Shown piece by piece: positions 31,838 through 40,556 of a stretch of DNA of 64,000 nucleotides. Location: NCBI GenBank assembly GCA_020633655.1, contig JACKDF010000002.1:124001-188000 (forward strand), given 5' to 3'. Position 1 is the stretch's first letter. Each line of letters begins with the position of its first letter. A program made the position numbers and the translations under genes. Source of the DNA: Deferribacteres bacterium. GTDB taxonomy: Bacteria > Zhuqueibacterota > Zhuqueibacteria > Zhuqueibacterales > Geothermadaptataceae. Under the pieces are notes generated by a model. It made no database searches and was not told the origin of the DNA. It saw only the letters and a program-made list of their open reading frames with translations.

Positions 31838-33193
31838 ATGAAGAAAGTGCTTTTCATCCTTCTGGCTGGAGTTTTTATAATCCTTGCCTGCGAAAAGAAA
31901 AGAGATGTTAAAATGTGGACTGAAAAACAAATTACCTTCGATGCAAAAAACCACGACCTCGACGACAATGATAATTTCTCACCGGACAACCTCTGGCTGG
32001 TTTACGATATTCGCACCGATGCCGGGATTGGCGCCAATCCGGCAATTGAAAAGGTCAATGTCGAAACGGGTGAGATGGTGACAATATATTCGCCTCCAAA
32101 CCAGGCGGATTACGGTCCGGGTTGTGGAGCAGCAAGTTATCATCCCACCGAAAACAAAGTTGTCTTTATTCACGGTTTGTTCAGTTGCACGGAAGAAAAT
32201 CCATACATCTGGTGGCGTCGTTTTGGCATGATAATCGACGAAGCGCAACCGGAGCAACCCATCGTGCTTGATGCCCGGGATATACAACCACCGACGACAC
32301 CAGGCGCATTGCGCGGTGGTACCCACCGGCATGAATGGAGCGCTGATGGACAGTGGATTGGTTTTACCTACAATGACGCACTGCTCGCCCAAAAAGAAGC
32401 GGAGACGGGTGAAATTGTTAACCTGCGCACCCTCGGTGTCTCCCATAATTCCGCTAAAGTTGCCGTTGAAAATTCAGATGGACTCGAAAACTTCAACGGC
32501 GCCTGGTTTAGCGCGCTGATCGTCAAGGTTGTGCCCAATCCCAAACCTGGTTCTGATGAAATCAGCCGTGCGGATGGCGACCGCTGGCTGGGTACGCATG
32601 GTTATAAAACCGTGGATGGACAAAGGCAAAGGGCCCGGACTTTCCTCGGCCAAGTTCGTGATGCAGAGGGAAATACCGTAAAAGAAGTTTATGTCGTTGA
32701 TCTGCCGGAACGTATCGATGAACCAGGTACAGAATTGGCCTACGAGGAGACTGATTTATTTATCCCGAAAGATGTGAGCTGGAGGCGTTTAACCCACACA
32801 ACGGAATGGACGAATCCTGGTGTTGATCGTGTTACCAGTTCGCCGGATGGTGCTCTCCTCAGTTTTTTGGCGAAGGACGCAACCAATCGTGATCAAATTT
32901 ATCTTCTGCCAACGACAGGTGGCGAGATCAGACAGGTAACACACCGGGAGAAAACAGTGGAAGCGGATGGCGGGATTCGCTGGCGGCCAGGCTACAATAT
33001 GATTAGTTTCGTTTGCGATAATACTATCTGGCTCTATTCCGTTGAGGAGAACAAGTCAGTCGCCATTTCGCCGAAGTTCGATAACAAACCTTACAATTTG
33101 TCCTGGTCACACGATGGAAATTCACTTGCATACAATAAAATTTTACAGGACGGTGATAACGAGTATAAACAGATTTTTGTACTGCAAAAATAG
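31838..33193 (+). CDS. DUF3748 (YidR-like) beta-propeller lipoprotein
   Basis: ATG 31838 has GGGAGGA upstream and starts a lipobox ending IILAC (Cys ~18); the open frame further upstream is repeat sequence. The 451 residues match DUF3748 / E. coli YidR: WTEKQITFDAKNHDLDDND, FSPDNLWLVYDIR, CGAASYHPTENKVVFIHG and RGGTHRHEWSADG. TolB-like propeller blades recur (SPDGALLSFLAKD, SHDGNSLAYNK). The role is unknown, although relatives sit with sialidase-like and sugar-use genes, as here where a BNR protein follows after 18 bp. Confidence 0.85.
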   Translation: MKKVLFILLAGVFIILACEKKRDVKMWTEKQITFDAKNHDLDDNDNFSPDNLWLVYDIRTDAGIGANPAIEKVNVETGEMVTIYSPPNQADYGPGCGAASYHPTENKVVFIHGLFSCTEENPYIWWRRFGMIIDEAQPEQPIVLDARDIQPPTTPGALRGGTHRHEWSADGQWIGFTYNDALLAQKEAETGEIVNLRTLGVSHNSAKVAVENSDGLENFNGAWFSALIVKVVPNPKPGSDEISRADGDRWLGTHGYKTVDGQRQRARTFLGQVRDAEGNTVKEVYVVDLPERIDEPGTELAYEETDLFIPKDVSWRRLTHTTEWTNPGVDRVTSSPDGALLSFLAKDATNRDQIYLLPTTGGEIRQVTHREKTVEADGGIRWRPGYNMISFVCDNTIWLYSVEENKSVAISPKFDNKPYNLSWSHDGNSLAYNKILQDGDNEYKQIFVLQK

Positions 33194-33211
33194 CAAGGAG
33201 TGAATCGAATA

Positions 33212-34357
33212 ATGCCTATTTCAAAAACGAAGACTGTCGCATATTTGTTGTTGATGTTTATTTTGCTGCACGTTGGCTGTTCAAAAATACCTGATCATTC
33301 GAAAGTTCCCGGAGTCGTCATCAGTCATTCGCCGGCCTCTTCCGGGCGCTACATCGGCTCACCGAGCATTGCAGTTTTGCCAAATGGCGATTATGTTGCA
33401 TCCCATGATTTTTTTGGTCCGGAGGCAAACCATAAGGTAAGCCCGATTTCCCTCGTTTTTGCCTCCAGCGACCGGGGTGAAACCTGGAAGCAGATCGCTA
33501 AAATCGAACCACTGTTTTGGGGAAAATTATTTGTACACAATAGCGCGCTTTATATGCTTGGTACACGCCACGAATACGGTGACGTGCTGATTCGCCGCTC
33601 TGATGATGGTGGTCACACCTGGACCACACCGGATTCGCCGGAGACGGGTGTGCTGAAAGTCGGTCCATACCACTGCGCACCGTGTCGCGTAGTAGTTGAT
33701 AATGACCGAATCTGGCGCAGTTTTGAGTTGGCAGAAGGGAGCCGTCCCGAGTGGTCGGCAATTGTCATTTCTGCACCCGTCGATGCGGATTTACTCAACG
33801 CCAGCAGCTGGACATTTACCGAGCCTTACCAGCATTTGTGGTCAGAATCGCAGTGGATTGAGGGGAACGTTGTATTAACACCGGAGGGCAAGTTGGTGAA
33901 TATTTTGCGCACAAACCGGCAGGGAGACGATCGTGCGGCAATCACCTGGGTGGCCGAAGATGGAAAAACACTTTCCCATGATCGCGACAAAGATCTGATC
34001 GATATGCCCGGCGGTGGTGTGAAGTTTACGATCCGTTTTGATGAACAAACCGGCCGTTATTGGGCAGTAGTCAGCAAACAGACTAATCCGGAAGCGTATC
34101 GTAACAACCTGGTTCTCATTTCTTCCGACAATCTGCGTGATTGGCAAGTTGAATCGCCGTTACTTTTCCACGAAGATTCGGAGAAACACGCCTGGCAATA
34201 TGTCGATTGGCTTTTCGACGGCAATGATATCATTTTCGTGAGCCGCACAGCCTTTGATGACGGACTTGGTGGTGCTTACAAAGCCCACGACGCGAATTAT
34301 TTGACTTTCCACCGTATCGCAAACTTTCGTACCCGTGAGCCTGGCCCTTTGCAGTGA
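33212..34357 (+). CDS. Sialidase-fold (BNR repeat) lipoprotein
   Basis: ATG 33212 is preferred over a GTG 12 bp upstream, which would sit on the AAGGAG ribosome site itself. A lipobox ends LLHVGC (Cys ~23). Two Asp boxes are seen (SSDRGETW, SDDGGHTW) within a six-bladed fold, but no clear RIP motif like that of the 22.7 kb sialidase; SGRYIGSPSIAVLPNGDYVASHD occupies that place. It may act on another terminal sugar. It forms a unit with the DUF3748 gene 18 bp upstream. Confidence 0.75.
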   Translation: MPISKTKTVAYLLLMFILLHVGCSKIPDHSKVPGVVISHSPASSGRYIGSPSIAVLPNGDYVASHDFFGPEANHKVSPISLVFASSDRGETWKQIAKIEPLFWGKLFVHNSALYMLGTRHEYGDVLIRRSDDGGHTWTTPDSPETGVLKVGPYHCAPCRVVVDNDRIWRSFELAEGSRPEWSAIVISAPVDADLLNASSWTFTEPYQHLWSESQWIEGNVVLTPEGKLVNILRTNRQGDDRAAITWVAEDGKTLSHDRDKDLIDMPGGGVKFTIRFDEQTGRYWAVVSKQTNPEAYRNNLVLISSDNLRDWQVESPLLFHEDSEKHAWQYVDWLFDGNDIIFVSRTAFDDGLGGAYKAHDANYLTFHRIANFRTREPGPLQ

Positions 34358-34373
34358 TCTTTCCCTGCCGACA

Positions 34374-34484
34374 CTGTCGAAAAAGAGATAAACCGGACGT
34401 CGAGCCTGCTGAAACGCCCGGTTTCACGCTCGAATTTCGGCCCTTCGGCAAGCTCAGGGTCCGATATTGCTTGTTTTTCTACAG
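34374..34484 (+). repeat. Dispersed MITE-like repeat, family A copy 4
   Basis: CTGTCGAAAAA (34374-34384) and TTTTTCTACAG (34474-34484) are complementary with one mismatch. The interior reads GATAAACCGGACGTCGAGCC, GAAACGCCCGGTTTCACGC, CGGCCCTTCGGCAAGCTCAG, GGTCCGATATTG. Beyond the right end, TCTCACCAGGATT matches the outer end of copy 1. Confidence 0.78.
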
Positions 34485-34907
34485 TCTCACCAGGATTGGT
34501 AATCTTTTTATGCTTGTCGGTACTCTCGAATAGTTCTCTCACATCACCCCAACCCGGAATGAAAATTTGGCGTGTCGGTTCGCTTGATTTATGGCTATGT
34601 GATTTTCACAACATTGACATCCGATATACTTACTTACCTTTCCCTTGTGAATAGCCGAGAATCATTACATTAGCCTGGTTGGTTTTTTTCTGCATTTAGA
34701 TTAATTACTAATAGTTTACATTACAAGATTTACTATTGAATAAAATCTGAAAAAACCTTATATAGGTTACTTCTCTTTCGCCTATTTATTGCCTTAGGGT
34801 GCAAGCCTTTTCAGGTTGGGATAAATTCTATTTTTCTTTGGAAAATCCATTCAAAGAGATGGATTAAACGAAATTAAGCTTAAAGTTATTCGAAAAAGGA
34901 CATTTAA
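34485..34907 (+). promoter_or_regulatory. Leader of the pyruvate dehydrogenase operon with a possible promoter
   Basis: About 420 bp without a gene upstream of aceE. TTGAAT (34736-34741) and TTATAT (34758-34763) are 16 bp apart and could be a housekeeping promoter; the downstream leader would be ~140 nt. The assignment rests on pattern only. AAAGGA precedes the aceE ATG. Confidence 0.3.
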
Positions 34908-37589
34908 ATGCAAAATGATAATAATTTAGATAAGTGGTCAGAAAAAGAAGTCGAACTGCAGGAATGGCGCGATTCCATCGATTATCTTATTCAAAACGGG
35001 GGTATGAAACGTGTTTCCGAAGTTATGGCGGAACTACAAAAACGCGTTTTTTCGGCTGGCATTAAATTGCCATTTACTGCAAATACGCCATACATCAACA
35101 CCATACCGGTTAGTGAACAACCGACTTACCCGGGCAGTCGTGAGCTGGAGCGTCGCATCAAAAGTATGATTCGCTGGAATGCCATGGCAATGGTCGTGCG
35201 AGCAAACCGCATCGAAAATGGCATCGGTGGCCATATTTCGACGTATGCCTCGGCAGCAACTTTGTATGAGGTTGGTTTCAACCATTTCTTCCGGGCACCA
35301 AAAGAAGGATTCAGCGGGGATCAGGTGTATTTTCAAGGCCATGCGAGTCCTGGAATTTATGCCCGTGCCTTTCTTGAAGGCCGATTTAGTGTCGATGAAT
35401 TGAAAAATTTCCGCCACGAAGTGCATGCTGGTGGTGGGCTTCCATCCTATCCACACCCCTGGTTACGGCCGGATTTCTGGCAGTTCCCTACAGTTTCCAT
35501 GGGACTTGGTCCGATAATGGCGATTTATCAGGCACGTTTTAATCGCTATCTCGAAGATCGTGGCTTGAAAGAACCCGCGGGTGAAAAAGTTTGGGCCTTT
35601 CTCGGTGACGGTGAAACGGATGAGCCGGAAGCCCTGGGTGCAATTTCTCTCGCCGCAAGAGAAAATCTGGACAACCTGATTTTTGTCATCAACTGCAACC
35701 TGCAGCGGCTTGATGGCCCGGTTCGTGGAAACGGTAAAATTATTCAGGAACTGGAACGGAACTTCCGCGGTGCCGGTTGGAACGTGATTAAAGTCATCTG
35801 GGGCTCAGACTGGGATGAGTTGCTTGCCAGGGACAAAAGCGGATTGCTGGTCAAACGCATGGGTGAGGTTGTGGATGGCGAATACCAGAACTACATCGTC
35901 CGTGGCGGCGCACACCTTCGCAAACATTTTTATGGCAAATATCCGGAATTACTCAAACTCGTTGAGCATCTTTCTGACGAACAACTGGAAAGACTGCGCC
36001 TGGGTGGTCACGATCCCCAAAAAGTCTATGCTGCGTATCATTCAGCCGTGAATCACAAGGGCGCGCCAACTGTTATTTTGGCCCGTACCGTAAAAGGCTA
36101 TGGCCTTGGCGAGGCCGGCGAAGGAAAAAATATAACCCATTCGCAGAAAAAAATGAACGAGCTTGAATTGCGTACATTCCGCTCCCGTTTTGGTATTCCC
36201 ATATCCGATGAGAAAATTGACAGTGTCCCATTTTATCGCTCGGCCGATGATAGCCAGGAAATAATTTACCTGCAGGAACAACGTAAAAAACTCAACGGTT
36301 ACATGCCCATTCGCCGCGAAGAAAGTTATCCGATTCGCGTTACACCAAAACTCTATGATGAGTTTCTGACCGGAACCGAAGATCGCGAAGTCTCGACGAC
36401 CATGGTTTTCGTGCGCTTGCTTTCCAAGCTTTTAAGCGATAAAGAAGTCGGCAAACTCATCGTACCGATTGTGCCCGATGAGGCCCGTACCTTTGGCATG
36501 GAATCCCTCTTCCGCAAAGTGGGTATCTATTCCCATGTGGGGCAATTGTATGAACCGGTTGACCGGGAGAATTTGCTCTACTACAAGGAAGCAAAAGACG
36601 GACAAATTTTTGAGGAAGGGATCACTGAAGCTGGATCATTAGCCTCGTTTATCGCGGCAGGAACGGCGTACTCTACGCACAATATCAACACCATCCCCTT
36701 TTACATATTTTATTCCATGTTTGGTCTGCAACGCACCGGTGATTTGGTCTGGGCCGGAAGTGATATGCGCATGCGTGGTTTCCTCATCGGTGGGACTGCA
36801 GGCCGCACCACCCTCGCCGGTGAAGGTTTGCAACATCAGGACGGTAACAGTCATTTGTTTGCTTATCCCTATCCGACGATGAAAGCATACGATCCTGCTT
36901 TTGCATACGAATTAGCGATAATTATTCGTGAGGGAATTGAACGTATGTATGGCAATCAGGAATCGCTCTTTTACTACCTGACTGTTATGAATGAAAATTA
37001 TCCTCAACCGCCGATACCAAAAGGCAAAAAAGTCGAGGAAGGTATTCTCAAAGGAATTTACCAGTTTAATAAATCCAAATTAAAAGACAGCGATTTGCAG
37101 GTGCAGCTCCTTGGAAGCGGTGCAATTCTCACGAAAGTATTACAGGCACAGGAACTGTTGCAGGAAAAGTACAATGTTGCTGCGGATGTATGGAGCGTAA
37201 CCAGCTACAAAGAATTGCACAACGATGCTGTTGCAGTCGAACGCTGGAATATGTTTAATCCTGATAAGAAGCAAAAAGTGCCATTTGTCACAACCGCGTT
37301 AAAAGATGCGAAGGGTGGATTTGTGGCAGCTTCAGATTATGTCCGGGCTTTGCCGGAGTCAATTTCCAAGTGGATTCCTGGGCCATTGCTTTCTTTGGGA
37401 ACCGATGGTTTTGGCCGCAGCGATGGCCGTCGCCACCTGCGGGATTTCTTCGAAATCGATCCAAATTATATCGCTTTAGGTGCCCTGACCATGTTGATGC
37501 GTGAAGGAAAAATCGAGAGTAAAATCGTAACCAAAGCGATGAAAGATTTGGGAATCAATCCGGAAAAGCTGAATCCTCTCGAGGTATGA
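34908..37589 (+). CDS. aceE: Pyruvate dehydrogenase E1, homodimeric type
   Basis: An 893-residue thiamine-diphosphate enzyme close to E. coli AceE (887 residues) in length and order. The cofactor motif is GDGETDEPEALGAISLA...NCNLQRLDGP (~230-275). Other AceE marks are FFRAPKEGFSGDQVYFQGH, LGLGEAGEGKNITHSQKK and the C-terminal GTDGFGRSDGRRHLRDFFE. It decarboxylates pyruvate and loads the acetyl group onto the lipoyl arm of E2. It is the first gene of a compact E1-E2-E3 operon. Homodimeric AceE is typical of Proteobacteria and Actinobacteria, whereas many FCB bacteria use heterodimeric E1, so its origin is of interest. Confidence 0.96.
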   Translation: MQNDNNLDKWSEKEVELQEWRDSIDYLIQNGGMKRVSEVMAELQKRVFSAGIKLPFTANTPYINTIPVSEQPTYPGSRELERRIKSMIRWNAMAMVVRANRIENGIGGHISTYASAATLYEVGFNHFFRAPKEGFSGDQVYFQGHASPGIYARAFLEGRFSVDELKNFRHEVHAGGGLPSYPHPWLRPDFWQFPTVSMGLGPIMAIYQARFNRYLEDRGLKEPAGEKVWAFLGDGETDEPEALGAISLAARENLDNLIFVINCNLQRLDGPVRGNGKIIQELERNFRGAGWNVIKVIWGSDWDELLARDKSGLLVKRMGEVVDGEYQNYIVRGGAHLRKHFYGKYPELLKLVEHLSDEQLERLRLGGHDPQKVYAAYHSAVNHKGAPTVILARTVKGYGLGEAGEGKNITHSQKKMNELELRTFRSRFGIPISDEKIDSVPFYRSADDSQEIIYLQEQRKKLNGYMPIRREESYPIRVTPKLYDEFLTGTEDREVSTTMVFVRLLSKLLSDKEVGKLIVPIVPDEARTFGMESLFRKVGIYSHVGQLYEPVDRENLLYYKEAKDGQIFEEGITEAGSLASFIAAGTAYSTHNINTIPFYIFYSMFGLQRTGDLVWAGSDMRMRGFLIGGTAGRTTLAGEGLQHQDGNSHLFAYPYPTMKAYDPAFAYELAIIIREGIERMYGNQESLFYYLTVMNENYPQPPIPKGKKVEEGILKGIYQFNKSKLKDSDLQVQLLGSGAILTKVLQAQELLQEKYNVAADVWSVTSYKELHNDAVAVERWNMFNPDKKQKVPFVTTALKDAKGGFVAASDYVRALPESISKWIPGPLLSLGTDGFGRSDGRRHLRDFFEIDPNYIALGALTMLMREGKIESKIVTKAMKDLGINPEKLNPLEV

Positions 37590-37669
37590 TCGTAAAGTTA
37601 AAAACCAATGCTGCGAGGCGAGAATTGTATTCGAACCTTCGGCGTTCTATATACAAAGGAACTTAAAAA

Positions 37670-39010
37670 ATGGCATTTGAATTTAAATTGCCCGAATTGG
37701 GCGAAAATATAGAATCGGGAACAATCGCTTCCGTTAAAGTCAAGGAAGGTGAGACGATCAGTGAAAATCAGGTTGTTCTTGAGCTGGAGACGGATAAAGC
37801 TGTTGTTGATATTCCCGCACCTGCGGATGGCGTCATCACCAAATTATTCGTTAATGAAGGCGATGAAATTAAGATCGGCCAAATTATTCTGGTTTTGAAA
37901 GAAGGTGGAGTTGCTGTAGCACCCGAGGCAACCAAACCTGCAGAACCGCAACCGGCTGTTGAAGAATCGCCAAAACAAACGGAGACGGAGCTTGAACCAT
38001 TACCGGTCTCCCAGGTGGTTGAACCTGTTCCGGAAGAAAGAGCGACACCGCAGCCTGAACTAGTTGAACCTGCAGCCGCATTGAAACCAGCCCCAATTTC
38101 ACGAAGCCTCGTTCCTGCGGCACCGTCGGTTCGTCGCTTTGCCCGCGAAATCGGTATCGATGTCAACGCTGTTCCTGGAACCGGACCTGGCGGGCGTATC
38201 TCCATAGAAGATGTGAAAGCTTATTCGAAACAGTTGAATCAACAGCAGGTTGCGCCGGGACGTGCTTTTGCACCGCACCAGGAAGCATTGCCCGACTTCA
38301 GTAAATGGGGTGAAATCGATCGTCAGGCGATGAGCAAAATTCGCAAAACCACGGCAACACACCTCAGCTATGCCTGGTCGACAATTCCCCACGTCACGCA
38401 ATTTGACAAAGCAGATTTAACGCATCTCGAAAAATTGCGCAAACAATTCGCTCCCAGAATAGAGGCTGCTGGTGGCAAACTGACCTTTACAGTAATTTTA
38501 TTGAAAATTATCGAAGCAGCACTTAAAAAATACCCGCAATTCAACAGCAGCATCGACATGCAGAGCTTCGAAGTGATTTACAAAAAGTTCTACAATATTG
38601 GTATTGCCGTCGACACTGAACATGGCTTGCTCGTTCCTGTCGTGAAAAACGTCGACAAGAAAAATTTGACCCAGCTTTCGGTCGAAGTCAACGACATAGC
38701 CCGGAAAGCCCGGGAACGGAAACTGTCCCTTGACGATATGCAAGGGGGCAATTTTAGTATTTCCAATCTCGGCGGCATCGGTGGCACTGGTTTTACGCCC
38801 ATTGTCAATTCACCGGAGGTTGCTATCCTGGGTGTATCGCGTTCCAGTATTGAACCTGTTTGGATCGATGGTAAATTTGAACCTCGGATGATTCTTCCGT
38901 TGAGTTTGTCTTACGATCACCGCATCATTGATGGCGCGGATGCAGCCCGCTTTCTGCGTTTCGTCTGTGAAGTTGTTGAAGAACCATTTTTGATGTCGAT
39001 GGAAGGATAA
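37670..39010 (+). CDS. aceF: Dihydrolipoamide acetyltransferase E2
   Basis: A single lipoyl domain (residues 1-80; lipoylated K43 in ETDKAVVDIPAP), a Pro/Glu/Ala-rich linker (~82-140), a peripheral-subunit-binding domain (~146-182, PSVRRFAREIGIDVNAVPG) and the catalytic domain (~210-446) with H417 and D421 in DHRIIDGADA. It passes acetyl from lipoate to CoA and forms the complex core. E. coli E2 has three lipoyl domains; this protein has one. AAAGGA precedes the start, 80 bp after aceE. Confidence 0.96.
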   Translation: MAFEFKLPELGENIESGTIASVKVKEGETISENQVVLELETDKAVVDIPAPADGVITKLFVNEGDEIKIGQIILVLKEGGVAVAPEATKPAEPQPAVEESPKQTETELEPLPVSQVVEPVPEERATPQPELVEPAAALKPAPISRSLVPAAPSVRRFAREIGIDVNAVPGTGPGGRISIEDVKAYSKQLNQQQVAPGRAFAPHQEALPDFSKWGEIDRQAMSKIRKTTATHLSYAWSTIPHVTQFDKADLTHLEKLRKQFAPRIEAAGGKLTFTVILLKIIEAALKKYPQFNSSIDMQSFEVIYKKFYNIGIAVDTEHGLLVPVVKNVDKKNLTQLSVEVNDIARKARERKLSLDDMQGGNFSISNLGGIGGTGFTPIVNSPEVAILGVSRSSIEPVWIDGKFEPRMILPLSLSYDHRIIDGADAARFLRFVCEVVEEPFLMSMEG

Positions 39011-39012
39011 AA

Positions 39013-40437
39013 ATGAGTACTCAAAATAAAGCCGATCTCGTTGTCATTGGCGCTGGCCCTGGAGGTTACGCAGCTGCATTTCTGGCTGCCGATCTGGGCA
39101 TGGAAGTCACAGTCGTTGATCCGGCAGAAAATCCTGGCGGTGTTTGCTTGTACCGCGGCTGCATCCCTTCAAAAGCGTTGCTGCATGTGGCCAAACTTAA
39201 AAATGAAACCGAAGAATCGAAAAACTGGGGTATTGAATTCCAGCCACCCAAAATCGATATTGAGAAATTGCGCGGCTGGAAAGACAGCGTGATTACAAAA
39301 CTAACCGGTGGTCTTGGGCAGTTGGTCAAACAACGCAAGATTAATCACCTTCATGGAAAAGCCTTTTTCCTCGATAGCAATACACTGGAAATTACCTTAA
39401 ATGATGGAACCAAAGAAACCCTTTCTTTCAATCATGCGGTCTTAGCCACAGGTTCGCGACCGACGGAAATTCCGATTTTTAAAACGGATAATCCGCGGGT
39501 TATGAATTCCACAGGCGCCCTTGAATTAGCGGATATACCCGAGTCACTGCTCATCGTGGGAGGTGGGTACATTGGTCTGGAAATGGGCACTGTTTACGCC
39601 GCTTTGGGAACGAAAGTGACGGTCGTTGAAATGCTTCCCGGATTGCTTCCCGGGGCTGATCGCGATGTGGTTAAGATTCTGCAGAGGAGCCTCGAGTCCC
39701 GTTTTGAAAATATTTTACTGAATACCAAAGTTGAGGGCATCACCGAAGTCGATGGGGCTATCAAAGTCTGTTTAGTCGACAAAGAAAACACCAAACAGGA
39801 ATTGCAATTCGATAAAGTGCTAGTCTCCATCGGCCGTGTCCCCAATTCCAATGGCCTTGGACTTGAGAATACGCGTGTGAAAATCAACGCCAAAGGTTTT
39901 GTGCAGGTGGATGATCAACGGCGCACGGAAGAACCATCCATTTATGCCATTGGTGATATTGCAGGAGAACCGATGCTGGCGCACAAAGCTTCCCATGAGG
40001 GACGGATTGCAGTTGAAGCGATTGCCGGCCACAAAGTGGTTTACGAGCCGCGTGCCATTCCTGCGGTTGTATTCACCGATCCCGAAATTGCCTGGTGCGG
40101 TTTGACCGAAAGCGAAGCCAAAGAGCAGAAACGTGATGTTGCAGTTATGCGTTTTCCCTGGGCAGCTTCCGGCCGCGCCCTTACGCTGGATCGCACCGAT
40201 GGTTTGACAAAACTTCTCATCGATCCGGAAACCGAACAAATTCTCGGCATGTGCATCGCTGGCCCTGGCGCTGGCGAACTCATCGCCGAAGGTGTGTTGG
40301 CTATCGAAATGGCAGCCGTTGCCACTGATTTGAAAATGAGCATTCATCCGCATCCAACCCTGTCAGAGACACTGATGGAATCAGCGGAAATGTTCTTCGG
40401 GCATGCGACACACGTTTATCGTCCGAAAAGGAAATAG
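39013..40437 (+). CDS. lpdA: Dihydrolipoamide dehydrogenase E3
   Basis: A 474-residue flavoprotein disulfide reductase: FAD motif VVIGAGPGGYAAA (~10-22), redox disulfide C45/C50 in GGVCLYRGCIPSK, NAD motif IVGGGYIGLEMG (~176-187) and C-terminal catalytic H447-E452 in HPHPTLSE. It reoxidises the lipoyl arm with NAD+. The start is 2 bp after the aceF stop and its ribosome site lies in the aceF 3' end. It may also serve other 2-oxoacid complexes of the cell. Confidence 0.96.
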   Translation: MSTQNKADLVVIGAGPGGYAAAFLAADLGMEVTVVDPAENPGGVCLYRGCIPSKALLHVAKLKNETEESKNWGIEFQPPKIDIEKLRGWKDSVITKLTGGLGQLVKQRKINHLHGKAFFLDSNTLEITLNDGTKETLSFNHAVLATGSRPTEIPIFKTDNPRVMNSTGALELADIPESLLIVGGGYIGLEMGTVYAALGTKVTVVEMLPGLLPGADRDVVKILQRSLESRFENILLNTKVEGITEVDGAIKVCLVDKENTKQELQFDKVLVSIGRVPNSNGLGLENTRVKINAKGFVQVDDQRRTEEPSIYAIGDIAGEPMLAHKASHEGRIAVEAIAGHKVVYEPRAIPAVVFTDPEIAWCGLTESEAKEQKRDVAVMRFPWAASGRALTLDRTDGLTKLLIDPETEQILGMCIAGPGAGELIAEGVLAIEMAAVATDLKMSIHPHPTLSETLMESAEMFFGHATHVYRPKRK

Positions 40438-40446
40438 GCGAAAATC

Positions 40447-40556
40447 TAACAATCAATATTCAACACTCAATGAACAATTCTCAATTAATAAATTTATTCA
40501 CTTGAAAATTGAGAATTGTGTGTTGATTGTTGGTTATTGCTATCGGACATTGAATA
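40447..40556. repeat. Palindromic intergenic repeat before menA
   Basis: ACAATTCTCAATT (40474-40486) is perfectly complementary to 40507-40519. Outer segments (CAATCAATATTCAACACTCA; GTGTTGATTGTTGG; ATTGAATATTGAAC) extend the symmetry imperfectly. It fills the gap between lpdA and menA and abuts the menA start codon. Confidence 0.6.
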
